From positions 1 to 32,973 of the forward strand of contig NZ_JAIHAU010000013.1 in the NCBI RefSeq assembly GCF_020054945.1: a DNA stretch of 32,973 nucleotides, given 5' to 3'. Within the stretch, counting starts at the first letter, position 1, and each line of letters opens with the position of its first letter. The notes under the pieces are model-generated. The model ran no database searches. It saw only the letters and a list, made by a program, of their open reading frames with translations, and was not told where the DNA came from. Of the stretch, positions 25,268 to 32,717 are shown one piece after another. Position numbers and translations under genes: made by a program. Source of the stretch: Mahella sp. GTDB lineage: Bacteria; Bacillota; Clostridia; Mahellales; Mahellaceae.

Positions 25268-27040
25268 TCACGTGATATGCCATCCGTTTTGATCATAGCT
25301 TATCATAAAATAATGCTGATATTCAGGCAAAGAAGGCAAAGGTATCAAGTCCTCCGTACTATTGAAGTAAAGATGCGGCCCCCTGCTTTCTTTACGTGCC
25401 GAGGCCGATAGCAACACGGCGATAGCTGTTATTATGCTGTTCTTAGTCTCGAAATAGCCGTATAGCGACTGACCTTTCATATCCGGTTTCATATCGTTCA
25501 GTTTATTTATATCGGAAAGGGCACCGGCAAGGCCGTCTCCGGTTCTCATCACAGAGGCCTGACGGCTCATAATTCGCTGTACTGTATCGAGCTGTTCCGA
25601 AAGCAAAATATCGCTGCGCATTTCTTTTAGAGCTTTTGCATGTAGCTGCTGTTGCTCCAGCGAGGATGAGGCGAGGCCCTGAGGTTTTATAGTCCGGCTC
25701 CGCGCGGCCGCTGCTTCGCCGGCGATCTTGCCGAATACCTGGCCGTCGAGCAGCGAGTTGCCGCCAGGGCGGTTGGCTCCGTGCTGACCTCCGGCGCATT
25801 CTCCGGCAGCAAATAGGCCGGCTATAGGTGTATCGGCCATTGTGCGTATTTTTATACCGCCTTGGAAATGCTGTGCGGCAGGCATTATTTCCAGCTTTTG
25901 CCCGATTTTGAGATCTATACCCCGGTTTTTGAGCCACTGTATAGCATTTGGGTTTATTTCCTTCAGACGCGCTAAAGGATTGTCGTTTCTGTTGCATTTC
26001 ATATCGGACGTTTGTATCTCGTCCTCATAGAGCTTACGGTTATCAGCCGACAAGCGGTCAAAATCAAATCCTATAGGGTTCTTGGAAAAATCAAGATATA
26101 CCTTGTGGCCTGCATTTATCTCCTTAAAGACGGCTATATCTATAATGTGAGATGGGTGTTCATACGATAGCGGCCAACTGGCTCCTTTTCGGAATACTAT
26201 ATCGTGAATATCATCGCCCGGGATGTAATCTGGTAAAAATTCGCGCCCTTCTTCATCGATAAACCTTGGCACTGCACGCATCATGCTGCCCGAGCAGGCG
26301 AGCTTTGTGGCGCGCGAACACAGTCCTATCTGTATGAACTCCATATTTACTAAAGGGATGCCGCATTCAAGCGCCAGTGCATAACCATCGCCTGTGGCGC
26401 CCTTGGGGAATACGTTATCTTTATAGATACGGCCGGCGCCGCCGGTAGCCATGACTATCGACGATGTGTTTACGGCAAAAATATCGTCATTTTCGGTAAT
26501 GCCGAATGCGCCGCATATGCCGTGGCTATTTACCGCCAGCTTATATATCATGCTATGCTCCTTAAACGGCATGCCTAGTTCCAAGAAACGGTTTAACAAG
26601 GCTTTTTCTATATCTATTGCAGTATCCGGTCCGGTATAACATGCACGCGGATATATAGAGCCGTCGGTCAAGAATTGGACGGGCAATCCGTTCTTTTTGA
26701 CAAACGGCACGCCCAGTCTATCCAGGTAATAAAATGCATCAGCAGAGTTTTTAGCCAGCATCTCAGCCAGATCATAGTCCGATACCATGCCGCCTATACG
26801 ATATATGTCGTCCGCATGGTATTTCCATGCATCCGGTCCGCCGGGCGGCGTATGCTCAAGCGTTGCGTGAAATGCCATTCTGTCCGAGCGGGCGTTGGCC
26901 GTGGCACCGCTTTTTCCCAAAGTACCTTTGGTAACCAGCAGTACGGCGGTTTCCGGATATCTTTCCTTGGCGGCTATAGCGGCCCTCAGAGCGGTGCCTC
27001 CGCCGCCTATTACCAACACATCGCAGTTGAATACTTGCAT
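25268..27040 (-). CDS. FAD-dependent fumarate reductase/succinate dehydrogenase-like flavoprotein
   Basis: A 590-residue FAD_binding_2 oxidoreductase. The dinucleotide-binding motif is VLVIGGGGTALRAAIAA (residues 9-25); further signatures are GTLGKSGATANARSD, the capping-domain helix HADDIYRIGGMVSDYDLAEM, VMATGGAGRIYKDNVFPKGA, HFQGGI and the C-terminal FAD motif GANRPGGNSLLDGQVFGKIAG, whose Arg is usually catalytic. Members include fumarate reductase, aspartate oxidase and adenylylsulfate reductase subunits; no membrane anchor or iron-sulfur partner of those types is present. The neighbouring PreA-like protein has ferredoxin clusters and may supply or take electrons. ATG 27040 follows GAGGTG and lies 2 bases after the upstream stop codon, implying coupled translation. 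The substrate is unknown. Confidence 0.88.
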   Translation of the reverse strand: MQVFNCDVLVIGGGGTALRAAIAAKERYPETAVLLVTKGTLGKSGATANARSDRMAFHATLEHTPPGGPDAWKYHADDIYRIGGMVSDYDLAEMLAKNSADAFYYLDRLGVPFVKKNGLPVQFLTDGSIYPRACYTGPDTAIDIEKALLNRFLELGMPFKEHSMIYKLAVNSHGICGAFGITENDDIFAVNTSSIVMATGGAGRIYKDNVFPKGATGDGYALALECGIPLVNMEFIQIGLCSRATKLACSGSMMRAVPRFIDEEGREFLPDYIPGDDIHDIVFRKGASWPLSYEHPSHIIDIAVFKEINAGHKVYLDFSKNPIGFDFDRLSADNRKLYEDEIQTSDMKCNRNDNPLARLKEINPNAIQWLKNRGIDLKIGQKLEIMPAAQHFQGGIKIRTMADTPIAGLFAAGECAGGQHGANRPGGNSLLDGQVFGKIAGEAAAARSRTIKPQGLASSSLEQQQLHAKALKEMRSDILLSEQLDTVQRIMSRQASVMRTGDGLAGALSDINKLNDMKPDMKGQSLYGYFETKNSIITAIAVLLSASARKESRGPHLYFNSTEDLIPLPSLPEYQHYFMISYDQNGWHIT

Positions 27041-27042
27041 GT

Positions 27043-28200
27043 TCACACCTCATGCATTTCTATGGCGCTTATCGGGCATACCTCGGCACATAGGCCGCAG
27101 CCGTCGCATGTATCCTGCACGACGCGATACGGCTCTGTGCTACTGTCTATGGCGTCGAATATACATAGCGGCGCACATATGCCGCATGATGTGCATTTAT
27201 CCAGTATATGAGCCTTCTTATAATGACGGCGATCGATGTCTTTAGTGCCTCTTATTGCGCCGTTGCTGACCTTGCCGCGGAATTGACCGAGGGCATTGTA
27301 GCCCTTTTTATTCATCCAGGCACCCAGACCGTCGTTCATCTCATCGATGACGCCAGGGCCCTTTAGCATAATGGCCGTGCATACTTGCACCGTTTTAGCA
27401 CCTGCCAGTATATATTTTACCACATCATCAGCGGTCACCGCGCCGCCGCTGGCCGATATATCAACGTGCAATTGCGGATAGGCTTCGCTGATCCACCTTA
27501 ATGCGTAATATATCGCCCATGGACCGCCATGGCCGGCGTATCCCCCATGAAGTACAGGGGATTCGGCATCGATGTCTATATCCAAACCGGTGAGGCGGTT
27601 AAACATCACCACGCCCTTAGCACCGGCATCCTCTACGGCTTTGGCTATTTGTAACGGGGCAGTAAGTTGCGGGCTAAGCTTTACTATGACGGGTATATCG
27701 ACCTCGTTTAAAACCAGTTCGGTTACCCGGATTATCTCGCCGGCGACATCGGTGCCGCCGCGAAATACTATCGAGCCGTGAGGGCATGATACGTTGAGTT
27801 CCAGCGCTGGTGCTCCGGCTTGCTGCATTAAAGCGGCGTAACGTCTCCAACCGTCATCGGTTATGCAGTTGATACTCGGTATAATAGGGATATTTAGCTC
27901 ATTTACGGCTTTTTTTACCTCCCGGGCATATCGATCAGGCCCCCATACGCTGGCCTGCTCATAAGAATAGAATGAAAAGGTTCTATATTTGCCGCCCATA
28001 TCATGGCGCAGTACCTTGTAGCGCGGAGTAGGGGCCTGGCGGCAAATCTCTTCCTCAAAGAGAGATTTCATCACCACGGCTCCGATGCCATGCTGTTCAA
28101 GTTTTTTCATAAGCTCCACCGTTTCGGTGATGCCCGATGATGCGGCTATGACCGGTGTTTTTAACTTCAATCCTGCATATTCTACTGAAAGGTCTATCAT
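27043..28200 (-). CDS. Dihydroorotate dehydrogenase-like (PreA-type) protein with C-terminal 2x[4Fe-4S] ferredoxin domain
   Basis: A 385-residue fusion. Residues 1 to about 310 form a flavin-binding barrel: LKTPVIAASSGITE at the start, LELNVSCPHG with the likely active-site Cys139, IVKLSPQL, and SASGGAVTADDVVKYILAGA for phosphate binding. The tail (about 336-375) has two CxxCxxCxxxC clusters, CTSCGICAPLC and CDGCGLCAEVC. This architecture is that of PreA, the dihydropyrimidine dehydrogenase subunit, but no PreT partner is present and the neighbours suggest another substrate. ATG 28200 is supported by AAAGGGGTG. It is the first gene of the leftward operon, next to the LacI operator. A pyrimidine role should not be assumed. 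Confidence 0.85.
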   Translation of the reverse strand: MIDLSVEYAGLKLKTPVIAASSGITETVELMKKLEQHGIGAVVMKSLFEEEICRQAPTPRYKVLRHDMGGKYRTFSFYSYEQASVWGPDRYAREVKKAVNELNIPIIPSINCITDDGWRRYAALMQQAGAPALELNVSCPHGSIVFRGGTDVAGEIIRVTELVLNEVDIPVIVKLSPQLTAPLQIAKAVEDAGAKGVVMFNRLTGLDIDIDAESPVLHGGYAGHGGPWAIYYALRWISEAYPQLHVDISASGGAVTADDVVKYILAGAKTVQVCTAIMLKGPGVIDEMNDGLGAWMNKKGYNALGQFRGKVSNGAIRGTKDIDRRHYKKAHILDKCTSCGICAPLCIFDAIDSSTEPYRVVQDTCDGCGLCAEVCPISAIEMHEV

Positions 28201-28213
28201 TATCAGCACCCCT

Positions 28214-28229
28214 TTGCAATCGATTGCAA
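28214..28229. promoter_or_regulatory. LacI-type operator
   Basis: TTGCAATCGATTGCAA is a perfect 16-base palindrome with a central CG. It fits the LacI-family pattern TGNAANCGNTTNCA exactly. It begins 3 bases downstream of the leftward -10 box, where a repressor would block initiation. The LacI gene in the same operon is the likely binder. Confidence 0.8.
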
Positions 28230-28231
28230 CC

Positions 28232-28260
28232 ATTATATCACTGCATATGCTCAAATGCAA
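28232..28260 (-). promoter_or_regulatory. Promoter of the leftward oxidoreductase operon
   Basis: On the minus strand TTGCAT (28260-28255), a 17-base spacer and TATAAT (28237-28232). The LacI-type palindrome covers the expected transcription start. Confidence 0.7.
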
Positions 28261-28273
28261 GGGCGAAAAAAAC

Positions 28274-28302
28274 TTGCTCTCCGCGGTGGGATGATATATT
28301 AT
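28274..28302 (+). promoter_or_regulatory. Probable promoter of the nucleoside hydrolase gene
   Basis: TTGCTC (28274-28279), a 17-base spacer and TATTAT (28297-28302), 33 bases before the start codon. It diverges from the LacI-controlled promoter 14 bases away, so the two may influence each other. Confidence 0.5.
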
Positions 28303-28335
28303 TGTCTTGTAAAAAATTATGAGGAGATAATTGTT

Positions 28336-29205
28336 ATGGGACGTCTTATTATAGATACCGATATAGGGGACGATATAGACGATGCTTTAGCTATTGCTTT
28401 GGCATTGAATTCATCTGAGCTGGAGTTGATGGGTATAACAACTGTGTTTCGCAATGTCAGAGAACGGGCCCGTTTGGCCATGGCTGAGCTTAAGGTGTAC
28501 AATAATGCGGATATCCCCGTACATATGGGGATAGGCCGTCCTCTGATAAATGATGTTGATGAAGATGTTATACCATGCCAATGTGCGGCTGTTGATGATA
28601 GTATAGAGGTGCTGGATGGTAAAAATGCCGTAGATTTTATAATAGACACCTGTATGGCCAGTGTCGACCCCATAACCTTAGTACCAATAGGCCCGCTGAC
28701 CAATATAGGCATGGCACTTCGCATGGAACCCAGATTAGCGCGTAAGGCAAAGATAGTGCTTATGGGAGGTTGTATAGGCAAACCTCAGCATGAATGGAAT
28801 ATAATGTGTGACCCTGAGGCTGCCCATATAGTAATGTCCAGTGGTGCTGATATCACTATGGTAGGCCTGGACGTTACCACAAAATGCCAGATGACATTGA
28901 AGCAGTTGGAGGCTTTTGAACGGAGCTCCAGGACTGAAGTAAAGTTTCTTTTTGAGTTGGTAAAACTATGGGATAAGGTTTTTAACTTTCATATGCCGGT
29001 GCTGCATGATCCCTTGGCTGTGGCAGTCGCGTTGGACCCGTCGCTGGTAACGGTGCAACCCATGGATATCGGAGTAGAGCTTGGCGGCGCATATACGCGC
29101 GGTATGACGGTGCCGAGAGAGGGCACATCTGTAAAAGCAGCAGTAGATGTGGATGTGGAACGCTTTATGGAGCTTTTTATGGCTCGCGTCGCAAAGGACA
29201 TATAG
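28336..29205 (+). CDS. Inosine-uridine-type nucleoside hydrolase
   Basis: Cleaves the N-glycosidic bond of ribonucleosides to base and ribose, in the cytosol. The 289-residue protein opens with MGRLIIDTDIGDDIDDALAI, whose aspartates bind the catalytic calcium. It also has TLVPIGPLTNIGMALR, KIVLMGGCIG, EWNIMCDPEAAHIV and the C-terminal LHDPLAVAVALDP with another calcium ligand, all standard for the IunH family. ATG 28336 is chosen because GAGGAGATAA lies in front; longer frames have no ribosome binding site. It is divergent from the LacI operon. Ribose release next to several dehydrogenases is suggestive but not proof of a joint pathway. Confidence 0.93.
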   Translation: MGRLIIDTDIGDDIDDALAIALALNSSELELMGITTVFRNVRERARLAMAELKVYNNADIPVHMGIGRPLINDVDEDVIPCQCAAVDDSIEVLDGKNAVDFIIDTCMASVDPITLVPIGPLTNIGMALRMEPRLARKAKIVLMGGCIGKPQHEWNIMCDPEAAHIVMSSGADITMVGLDVTTKCQMTLKQLEAFERSSRTEVKFLFELVKLWDKVFNFHMPVLHDPLAVAVALDPSLVTVQPMDIGVELGGAYTRGMTVPREGTSVKAAVDVDVERFMELFMARVAKDI

Positions 29206-29245
29206 GTTCGAAACCAAAAATCTTGACCATATATGCCCAAATTTC

Positions 29246-29270
29246 GATTTGTTGGAACAATGTACAAATC
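29246..29270. promoter_or_regulatory. Inverted repeat upstream of the DUF3842 gene
   Basis: GATTTGT (29246-29252) and ACAAATC (29264-29270) are perfect inverted arms separated by 11 bases, about 33 bases before the DUF3842 start. It could be an operator or a weak RNA hairpin. No convincing promoter was found in the 97-base gap, so read-through from the nucleoside hydrolase gene is possible. Confidence 0.3.
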
Positions 29271-29302
29271 AAAATCTGCCGGCGAGGTTGTGAGGTGATT
29301 TT

Positions 29303-29719
29303 ATGCGTATAGCCGTTGTGGATGGGCAAGGTGGTGGCATAGGCAGGCATATAGTAGATAAACTGCGGCGAGAGTTGCCTGATGAAACAGAGATACTGGC
29401 ACTGGGCACAAATGCATGGGCTACGGCACAAATGTTAAAAGCCGGGGCCAATGATGGGGCTACCGGCGAAGCGGCTATAGTATGGAATGCCGACAAGGTC
29501 GATATTATAACAGGCACCATAGGCATATTGATGGCGCATGCCATGATGGGCGAGCTTACGCCGGCCATAGCGTGCGCTGTAGCCGCCTCTTCGGCCCGGA
29601 AGATATTGCTGCCGGTAAACCGCTGCGGCGTGGATATAGTAGGCGTTGAGGCTAAGCCTCTGCCTCATTTGATAGACGATATGGTCGAGCTCATAAAGGG
29701 CATGATGGAGGTGAGATGA
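29303..29719 (+). CDS. DUF3842 family protein
   Basis: A 138-residue soluble protein matching DUF3842 by pattern. It begins with a glycine-rich nucleotide-binding-like turn, MRIAVVDGQGGGIGRHIVDK, suggesting a Rossmann-type fold. It continues with ALGTNAWATAQMLKAGANDG, GTIGILMAHAMMGELTPAIA and a short conserved segment with one cysteine, LLPVNRCGVDIVGVE (near residue 112). Function is unknown. ATG 29303 has GTGAGGTGA in front. It overlaps the frame of the CooT-like gene and probably shares its transcript, so a link to nickel or metal handling is a reasonable guess. Confidence 0.85.
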   Translation: MRIAVVDGQGGGIGRHIVDKLRRELPDETEILALGTNAWATAQMLKAGANDGATGEAAIVWNADKVDIITGTIGILMAHAMMGELTPAIACAVAASSARKILLPVNRCGVDIVGVEAKPLPHLIDDMVELIKGMMEVR

Positions 29720-29721
29720 CC

Positions 29722-29910
29722 ATGTGTGAAGCCGATGTATATATATTGGAAAATGGTGAAGAGATGCTGTTTATAAAAGGCGCTGATACCATTACGCCTT
29801 ATGATGATCGCCTTATAATAAAGGATATATTCGGCCACAAGGAGATCATAAAAGCGCGCATAAAGGAGATGAGACTGGTAGATCATCAGATTATCATAGA
29901 GAAAATTTAA
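29722..29910 (+). CDS. CooT-family nickel-binding protein
   Basis: A 62-residue protein with the CooT pattern: it begins MCEADVYILENGEE and ends KARIKEMRLVDHQIIIEK. In characterised CooT the cysteine right after the initiator Met takes part in nickel binding. That conserved Met-Cys and the spacing from GGAGGTGA (29707-29714, 7 bases) decide for ATG 29722 over ATG 29716. CooT proteins usually accompany carbon monoxide dehydrogenase; no such gene is in the window. It follows DUF3842 directly with translational coupling. Confidence 0.82.
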   Translation: MCEADVYILENGEEMLFIKGADTITPYDDRLIIKDIFGHKEIIKARIKEMRLVDHQIIIEKI

Positions 29911-29971
29911 AAATATGGGAGACATTTTTCACAATTTATAATGCAACCAATGTGTAGGCCAAGGTAACGAT

Positions 29972-30073
29972 TAGGCTCAAGGCGATTTTGTGAAGGGATA
30001 TTATCCCATATTTGACAGTTGAAAGAGACAAGAAGCCTGTAAACCTGCGCTGATGCTGGTTTCAAGGCTTCTT
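29972..30073 (+). repeat. Probable insertion-sequence 3'-end relic, copy A
   Basis: A short frame ending DFVKGYYPIFDS then TGA (about 29980-30023) is followed by a large imperfect hairpin, AAGAAGCCTGTAAACC (30030-30045) with GGTTTCAAGGCTTCTT (30058-30073), 14 of 16 bases paired. The pattern GGGATA-ATCCCA-TTTGACAG-...-CTGTAA-CC recurs at 32719. It looks like the C-terminus and trailing hairpin of a transposase gene, possibly IS1182-like; the family is uncertain. The hairpin could also end transcription of the flanking genes. The rest of the gap 29911-30124 shows nothing else. Confidence 0.4.
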
Positions 30074-30124
30074 AATGCTTGTCTGATAAAACCAATTCAC
30101 TTAAAATTTGGATTTTATGGGTAT

Positions 30125-31312
30125 CTATTGTACCTCGATCAAACTGATGTTTGTCGTGTATACGCCATTCTTTGCCGCCTCATCTTTGGATTCGTTCGGA
30201 ATTGCGTCATCGCCCCACATAATATACTTGTCCGAAACAGACGCTTCACCATACTCTGAAGGTAAATCAATTATAATTTTTTGTTTTATATCGTATATGC
30301 GTCTTTTTCCATTTTCATCCCAGCTTATAAAATTGTTGCTGACATCGGGGAATTCATAATCATGTTCTTTAGACCTTTCAATAATGGTCTGCTTGCCATT
30401 TTGCCATAGGAACAATACATTTTCTGCTCCAAGGCCTTTTACCGATGAGGTTATTGTTCTGCCGCTGAAGACCAAATTATCACCATAAGCGGCCAGATAC
30501 TGCGGGTTTATGCCTTGTGGCGAAATCATCGTAACTTTATTGCTTGTCATGTCCTGGCAGTACAAATAACTATAGGCCAGATTCTCTTTTGACGGCCCAA
30601 GCCATGCCACAAAATTGTTGCCTATTACGGGCATAGTTGCGTCCTCTTTAAATATACTTGTCTTCGATGTTTTGAAATCGTATGAATAAATACGGAACTT
30701 TACATTTCCATCTTTGTCTGTTGTTCCATAAGACCATAAGGCATAGTTGTTTCCAAGTGCTATTTGAATATCTCCACAAAATGAACTTTGTACCACGCCT
30801 AGTATTTGCGCTTTGTTTGTGTGCCGATTAAAAAGCACGGCTCTCTGCTCTCCGCCATCATGGAACGGAATATATTCATTCCATAAAATATATGTGTCAT
30901 TAAATTGGATGAACTCCGGTTGAAAATGATCTTCCAACGTATATACTGCCGAGCTCTTTCCTGTAGCAATATCATATATTACAATTTTAGATGGTTTGTC
31001 CTTAATTGCCGGATTAGAACCAAATATCTCCTTGTTGGAAGCATCAACCGAACCGGTAAATCCGCATATCTCTTTGTCAGAAATTTTGACGGACAGCCAT
31101 GGAGTCCCATCATCGAGTACAGCTAAAAATGTTTTTACGCTTTCCTTGCCAAAGACGGCACTATAATCTTTTTCAGTTATTTTTTCTTCAGTAACAGAAT
31201 TATCGGTTGAGCTGTTCGGCAAAGAAGGAGTCTTATCGTTTACCGGTTTATCCGTCGCACAACCGGATAATAATGCAACAAGAATCAGCACGAATAAAAC
31301 AAATTTTCGCAT
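30125..31312 (-). CDS. Lipoprotein with beta-propeller-like repeats, function unknown
   Basis: A 395-residue secreted lipoprotein. The signal peptide MRKFVLFVLILVALLSGC ends at lipobox Cys18, followed by a polar Ser/Thr/Pro linker. The body has several blade-like repeats with a pattern of Asn/Asp, hydrophobic, then a Trp-containing strand: NDTYILWNEY, GNNYALWSYG, GNNFVAWLG, GDNLVFSGR, SNNFISWDENG and SDKYIMWGDDA. This recalls TolB-like or DUF5050-like propellers, which bind proteins or cell-wall material. ATG 31312 is 8 bases after AAGGA; an ATG lies 6 bases earlier. It begins 58 bases after the C39-like peptidase gene and probably follows it on one transcript. Isoleucine codons are less biased to ATA than in the core genes, hinting at a different origin. 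Confidence 0.85.
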   Translation of the reverse strand: MRKFVLFVLILVALLSGCATDKPVNDKTPSLPNSSTDNSVTEEKITEKDYSAVFGKESVKTFLAVLDDGTPWLSVKISDKEICGFTGSVDASNKEIFGSNPAIKDKPSKIVIYDIATGKSSAVYTLEDHFQPEFIQFNDTYILWNEYIPFHDGGEQRAVLFNRHTNKAQILGVVQSSFCGDIQIALGNNYALWSYGTTDKDGNVKFRIYSYDFKTSKTSIFKEDATMPVIGNNFVAWLGPSKENLAYSYLYCQDMTSNKVTMISPQGINPQYLAAYGDNLVFSGRTITSSVKGLGAENVLFLWQNGKQTIIERSKEHDYEFPDVSNNFISWDENGKRRIYDIKQKIIIDLPSEYGEASVSDKYIMWGDDAIPNESKDEAAKNGVYTTNISLIEVQ

Positions 31313-31370
31313 TTGCATTTTCCTTTCATAATACCGCATAGAGGACGGGCCCCTATACGGTACAGTAACA

Positions 31371-32141
31371 TTACCAGATGATGCCGCGACCATTCATAAT
31401 CCGCGCCATAGTCACATAGTCGATCTGTGAATATGCAGGAACACCTGCAGCCCAAGATACTGAAGAATCATGAACGGAATCAGCATAATGAATGAGGTAT
31501 CCTGATCTATCGTATCCATCGATTGCGACCCAGTGATAGATAGTCTTATCGAGCGGATGACCTGTAAGGTGCGGATGTGTTTTGCCACCTACTTCATAAG
31601 CATTGGCTGCCACTCCACGATTATAATCGATATCAAAGGTGACATGATCTTTGAAAGTAGCTGCTTCGACGGTTGTACCATAAGGTATATACCACCCTGA
31701 ATTTTCGACATCGTTCAATGCATCTGCCATTGGATATCTATTGGTATACCACGGAGTTCCATCGGTAGTGGTACCCAAAACCGACGCCATATAGCTTTGA
31801 GAGTACGTACTACTGTCCAAATATGCTTCCACAATTTCGGAAGCTGTGGCAGGGCCGCACCAGTAAGTCCTTTGTTGCGGCTGCTGCAAGAGGTCCCCAA
31901 TGTTGTTATAGGTATATTTAGGGTTATATGCCGCAGACATCGTGCTCATGCCGCTTGTGTTGGATGTTCCGGTTGGATATGGAACGATATCCCTAGCTTT
32001 GTTTAATAATTCTGCATCAGCGCCGAGGGCTTTCAGCCTCTTAATGTACTCGTCTTTCGCGATCGAGTTGTTTTTATACAATGCGTGAGCCTTCGCCATT
32101 GCATCCTTTTTTTTGATCTTGTCCTGCATAGCGGCTGACAA
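31371..32141 (-). CDS. C39-like (peptidase_C39_2) cysteine peptidase domain protein, 5' end unclear
   Basis: The C-terminal part is a papain-like C39 domain. The catalytic Cys lies in QQRTYWCGPATASEIVEAYL, the His in HWVAIDGYDRSGYLIHYADS, and the Asp that follows probably completes the site. A helical charged segment (KKKDAMAKAHALYKNNSIAK) precedes it. No signal peptide or transmembrane segment is visible and no ribosome binding site supports a start at TTG 32141 or ATG 32129. The frame stays open to 32240 (KVDETTTIDADG...), then meets TAG at 32243-32241, codes a further eight plausible residues, meets TAG at 32270-32268, and continues up to ATG 32312. The gene may be 5'-decayed or start after the second amber. 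It may process peptides or cell-wall proteins; the partner is the adjacent lipoprotein. Confidence 0.7.
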   Translation of the reverse strand: MSAAMQDKIKKKDAMAKAHALYKNNSIAKDEYIKRLKALGADAELLNKARDIVPYPTGTSNTSGMSTMSAAYNPKYTYNNIGDLLQQPQQRTYWCGPATASEIVEAYLDSSTYSQSYMASVLGTTTDGTPWYTNRYPMADALNDVENSGWYIPYGTTVEAATFKDHVTFDIDYNRGVAANAYEVGGKTHPHLTGHPLDKTIYHWVAIDGYDRSGYLIHYADSVHDSSVSWAAGVPAYSQIDYVTMARIMNGRGIIW

Positions 32142-32312
32142 CGGCGGCTGCGAATAGATAGGCTTGCCATCTTGATCAGTACCGATCTGAGCACCGTGAA
32201 CAGTCCCATCAGCGTCAATGGTTGTCGTTTCATCTACTTTCTAATCATCATTTTTCCATTTTGCCAACTACTGTAGTTCTATTATATTCACTTCTTGTCT
32301 ATTATTAACCAT
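32141..32312 (-). pseudogene. Amber-interrupted 5' extension of the C39-like peptidase gene
   Basis: In the peptidase frame, ATG 32312 begins MVNNRQEVNIIELQ, then TAG (32270-32268), then LAKWKNDD, then TAG (32243-32241), then KVDETTTIDADGTVHGAQIG running into the peptidase. The composition looks like coding sequence. TAG serves as the normal stop of glgC, guaB, the DUF4364 gene and the LacI gene in this window, so read-through is unlikely and mutational decay is favoured. Confidence 0.4.
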
Positions 32313-32347
32313 TGAGCATCAATAACTTAACCAATGGAATCACCCCC
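32305..32347 (-). other. Short leader ORF with strong ribosome binding site
   Basis: On the minus strand GGGGGTGA (32347-32340) precedes TTG 32334, which starts a nine-codon frame MVKLLMLNG ending in TAA (32307-32305). It overlaps ATG 32312 of the amber-interrupted frame. It may be a leader peptide or the start of a frameshifted gene. Confidence 0.35.
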
Positions 32348-32367
32348 ACTTCTTTTGCTCTCTATTT

Positions 32368-32449
32368 ATTATATACGACATAAATAGTAAAAATCCTGCT
32401 TTTTCAAAAAAATTTAATATTATACTCTTCTGGGGTCTATTCTTGTCAA
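32368..32449 (-). promoter_or_regulatory. Possible promoters of the C39/lipoprotein unit
   Basis: On the minus strand TTGACA (32449-32444) and TATAAT (32424-32419) are separated by 19 bases, which is two longer than ideal. A second TATAAT (32373-32368) lies nearer the leader ORF with no good -35 box. Confidence 0.4.
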
Positions 32450-32709
32450 GGGCCGAATTTATCCCTTCCGTTTTTTGCCTGACCAGCTCACCCGATGAAA
32501 CTGTAGAGCTCGATTGTTTAGTTTACTTCGGGCTCAGAAAAAGAAACAGAAGAACTCATTTTGCGGGATTTGCTTTTAAATCCTGCAAAGTTGGATCGAA
32601 ATTCGTTGACGATCACACTTTTGTATTTTTCTATAGAAACAGCAAAGACAGCAGTAGCTTGCCTTTAGACTTATTGCTGACAAACGGGTATTATACAAGG
32701 TTGTTTTGA
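32443..32709 (+). other. Open frame of 88 codons, no recognised product
   Basis: A frame starting with TTG and reading AEFIPSVFCLTSSPDETVEL then LDLLLTNGYYTRLF. It has no ribosome binding site and matches no family I know. It directly precedes the second IS-end relic, so it may be part of the same decayed mobile element. Treat it as unproven. The stretch 32313-32973 as a whole holds no confident gene. Confidence 0.2.
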
Positions 32710-32717
32710 CCACCAAA

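Noticed and set aside
27043-28200. Naming the gene preA or pyrD
   Set aside because: There is no PreT, PyrK or pyrimidine gene beside it, and the operon context points to another substrate.
32241-32270. Pyrrolysine or other amber decoding in the peptidase gene
   Set aside because: TAG terminates glgC, guaB, the DUF4364 gene and the LacI gene in this window, and no downstream context element is recognisable. Decay is simpler.
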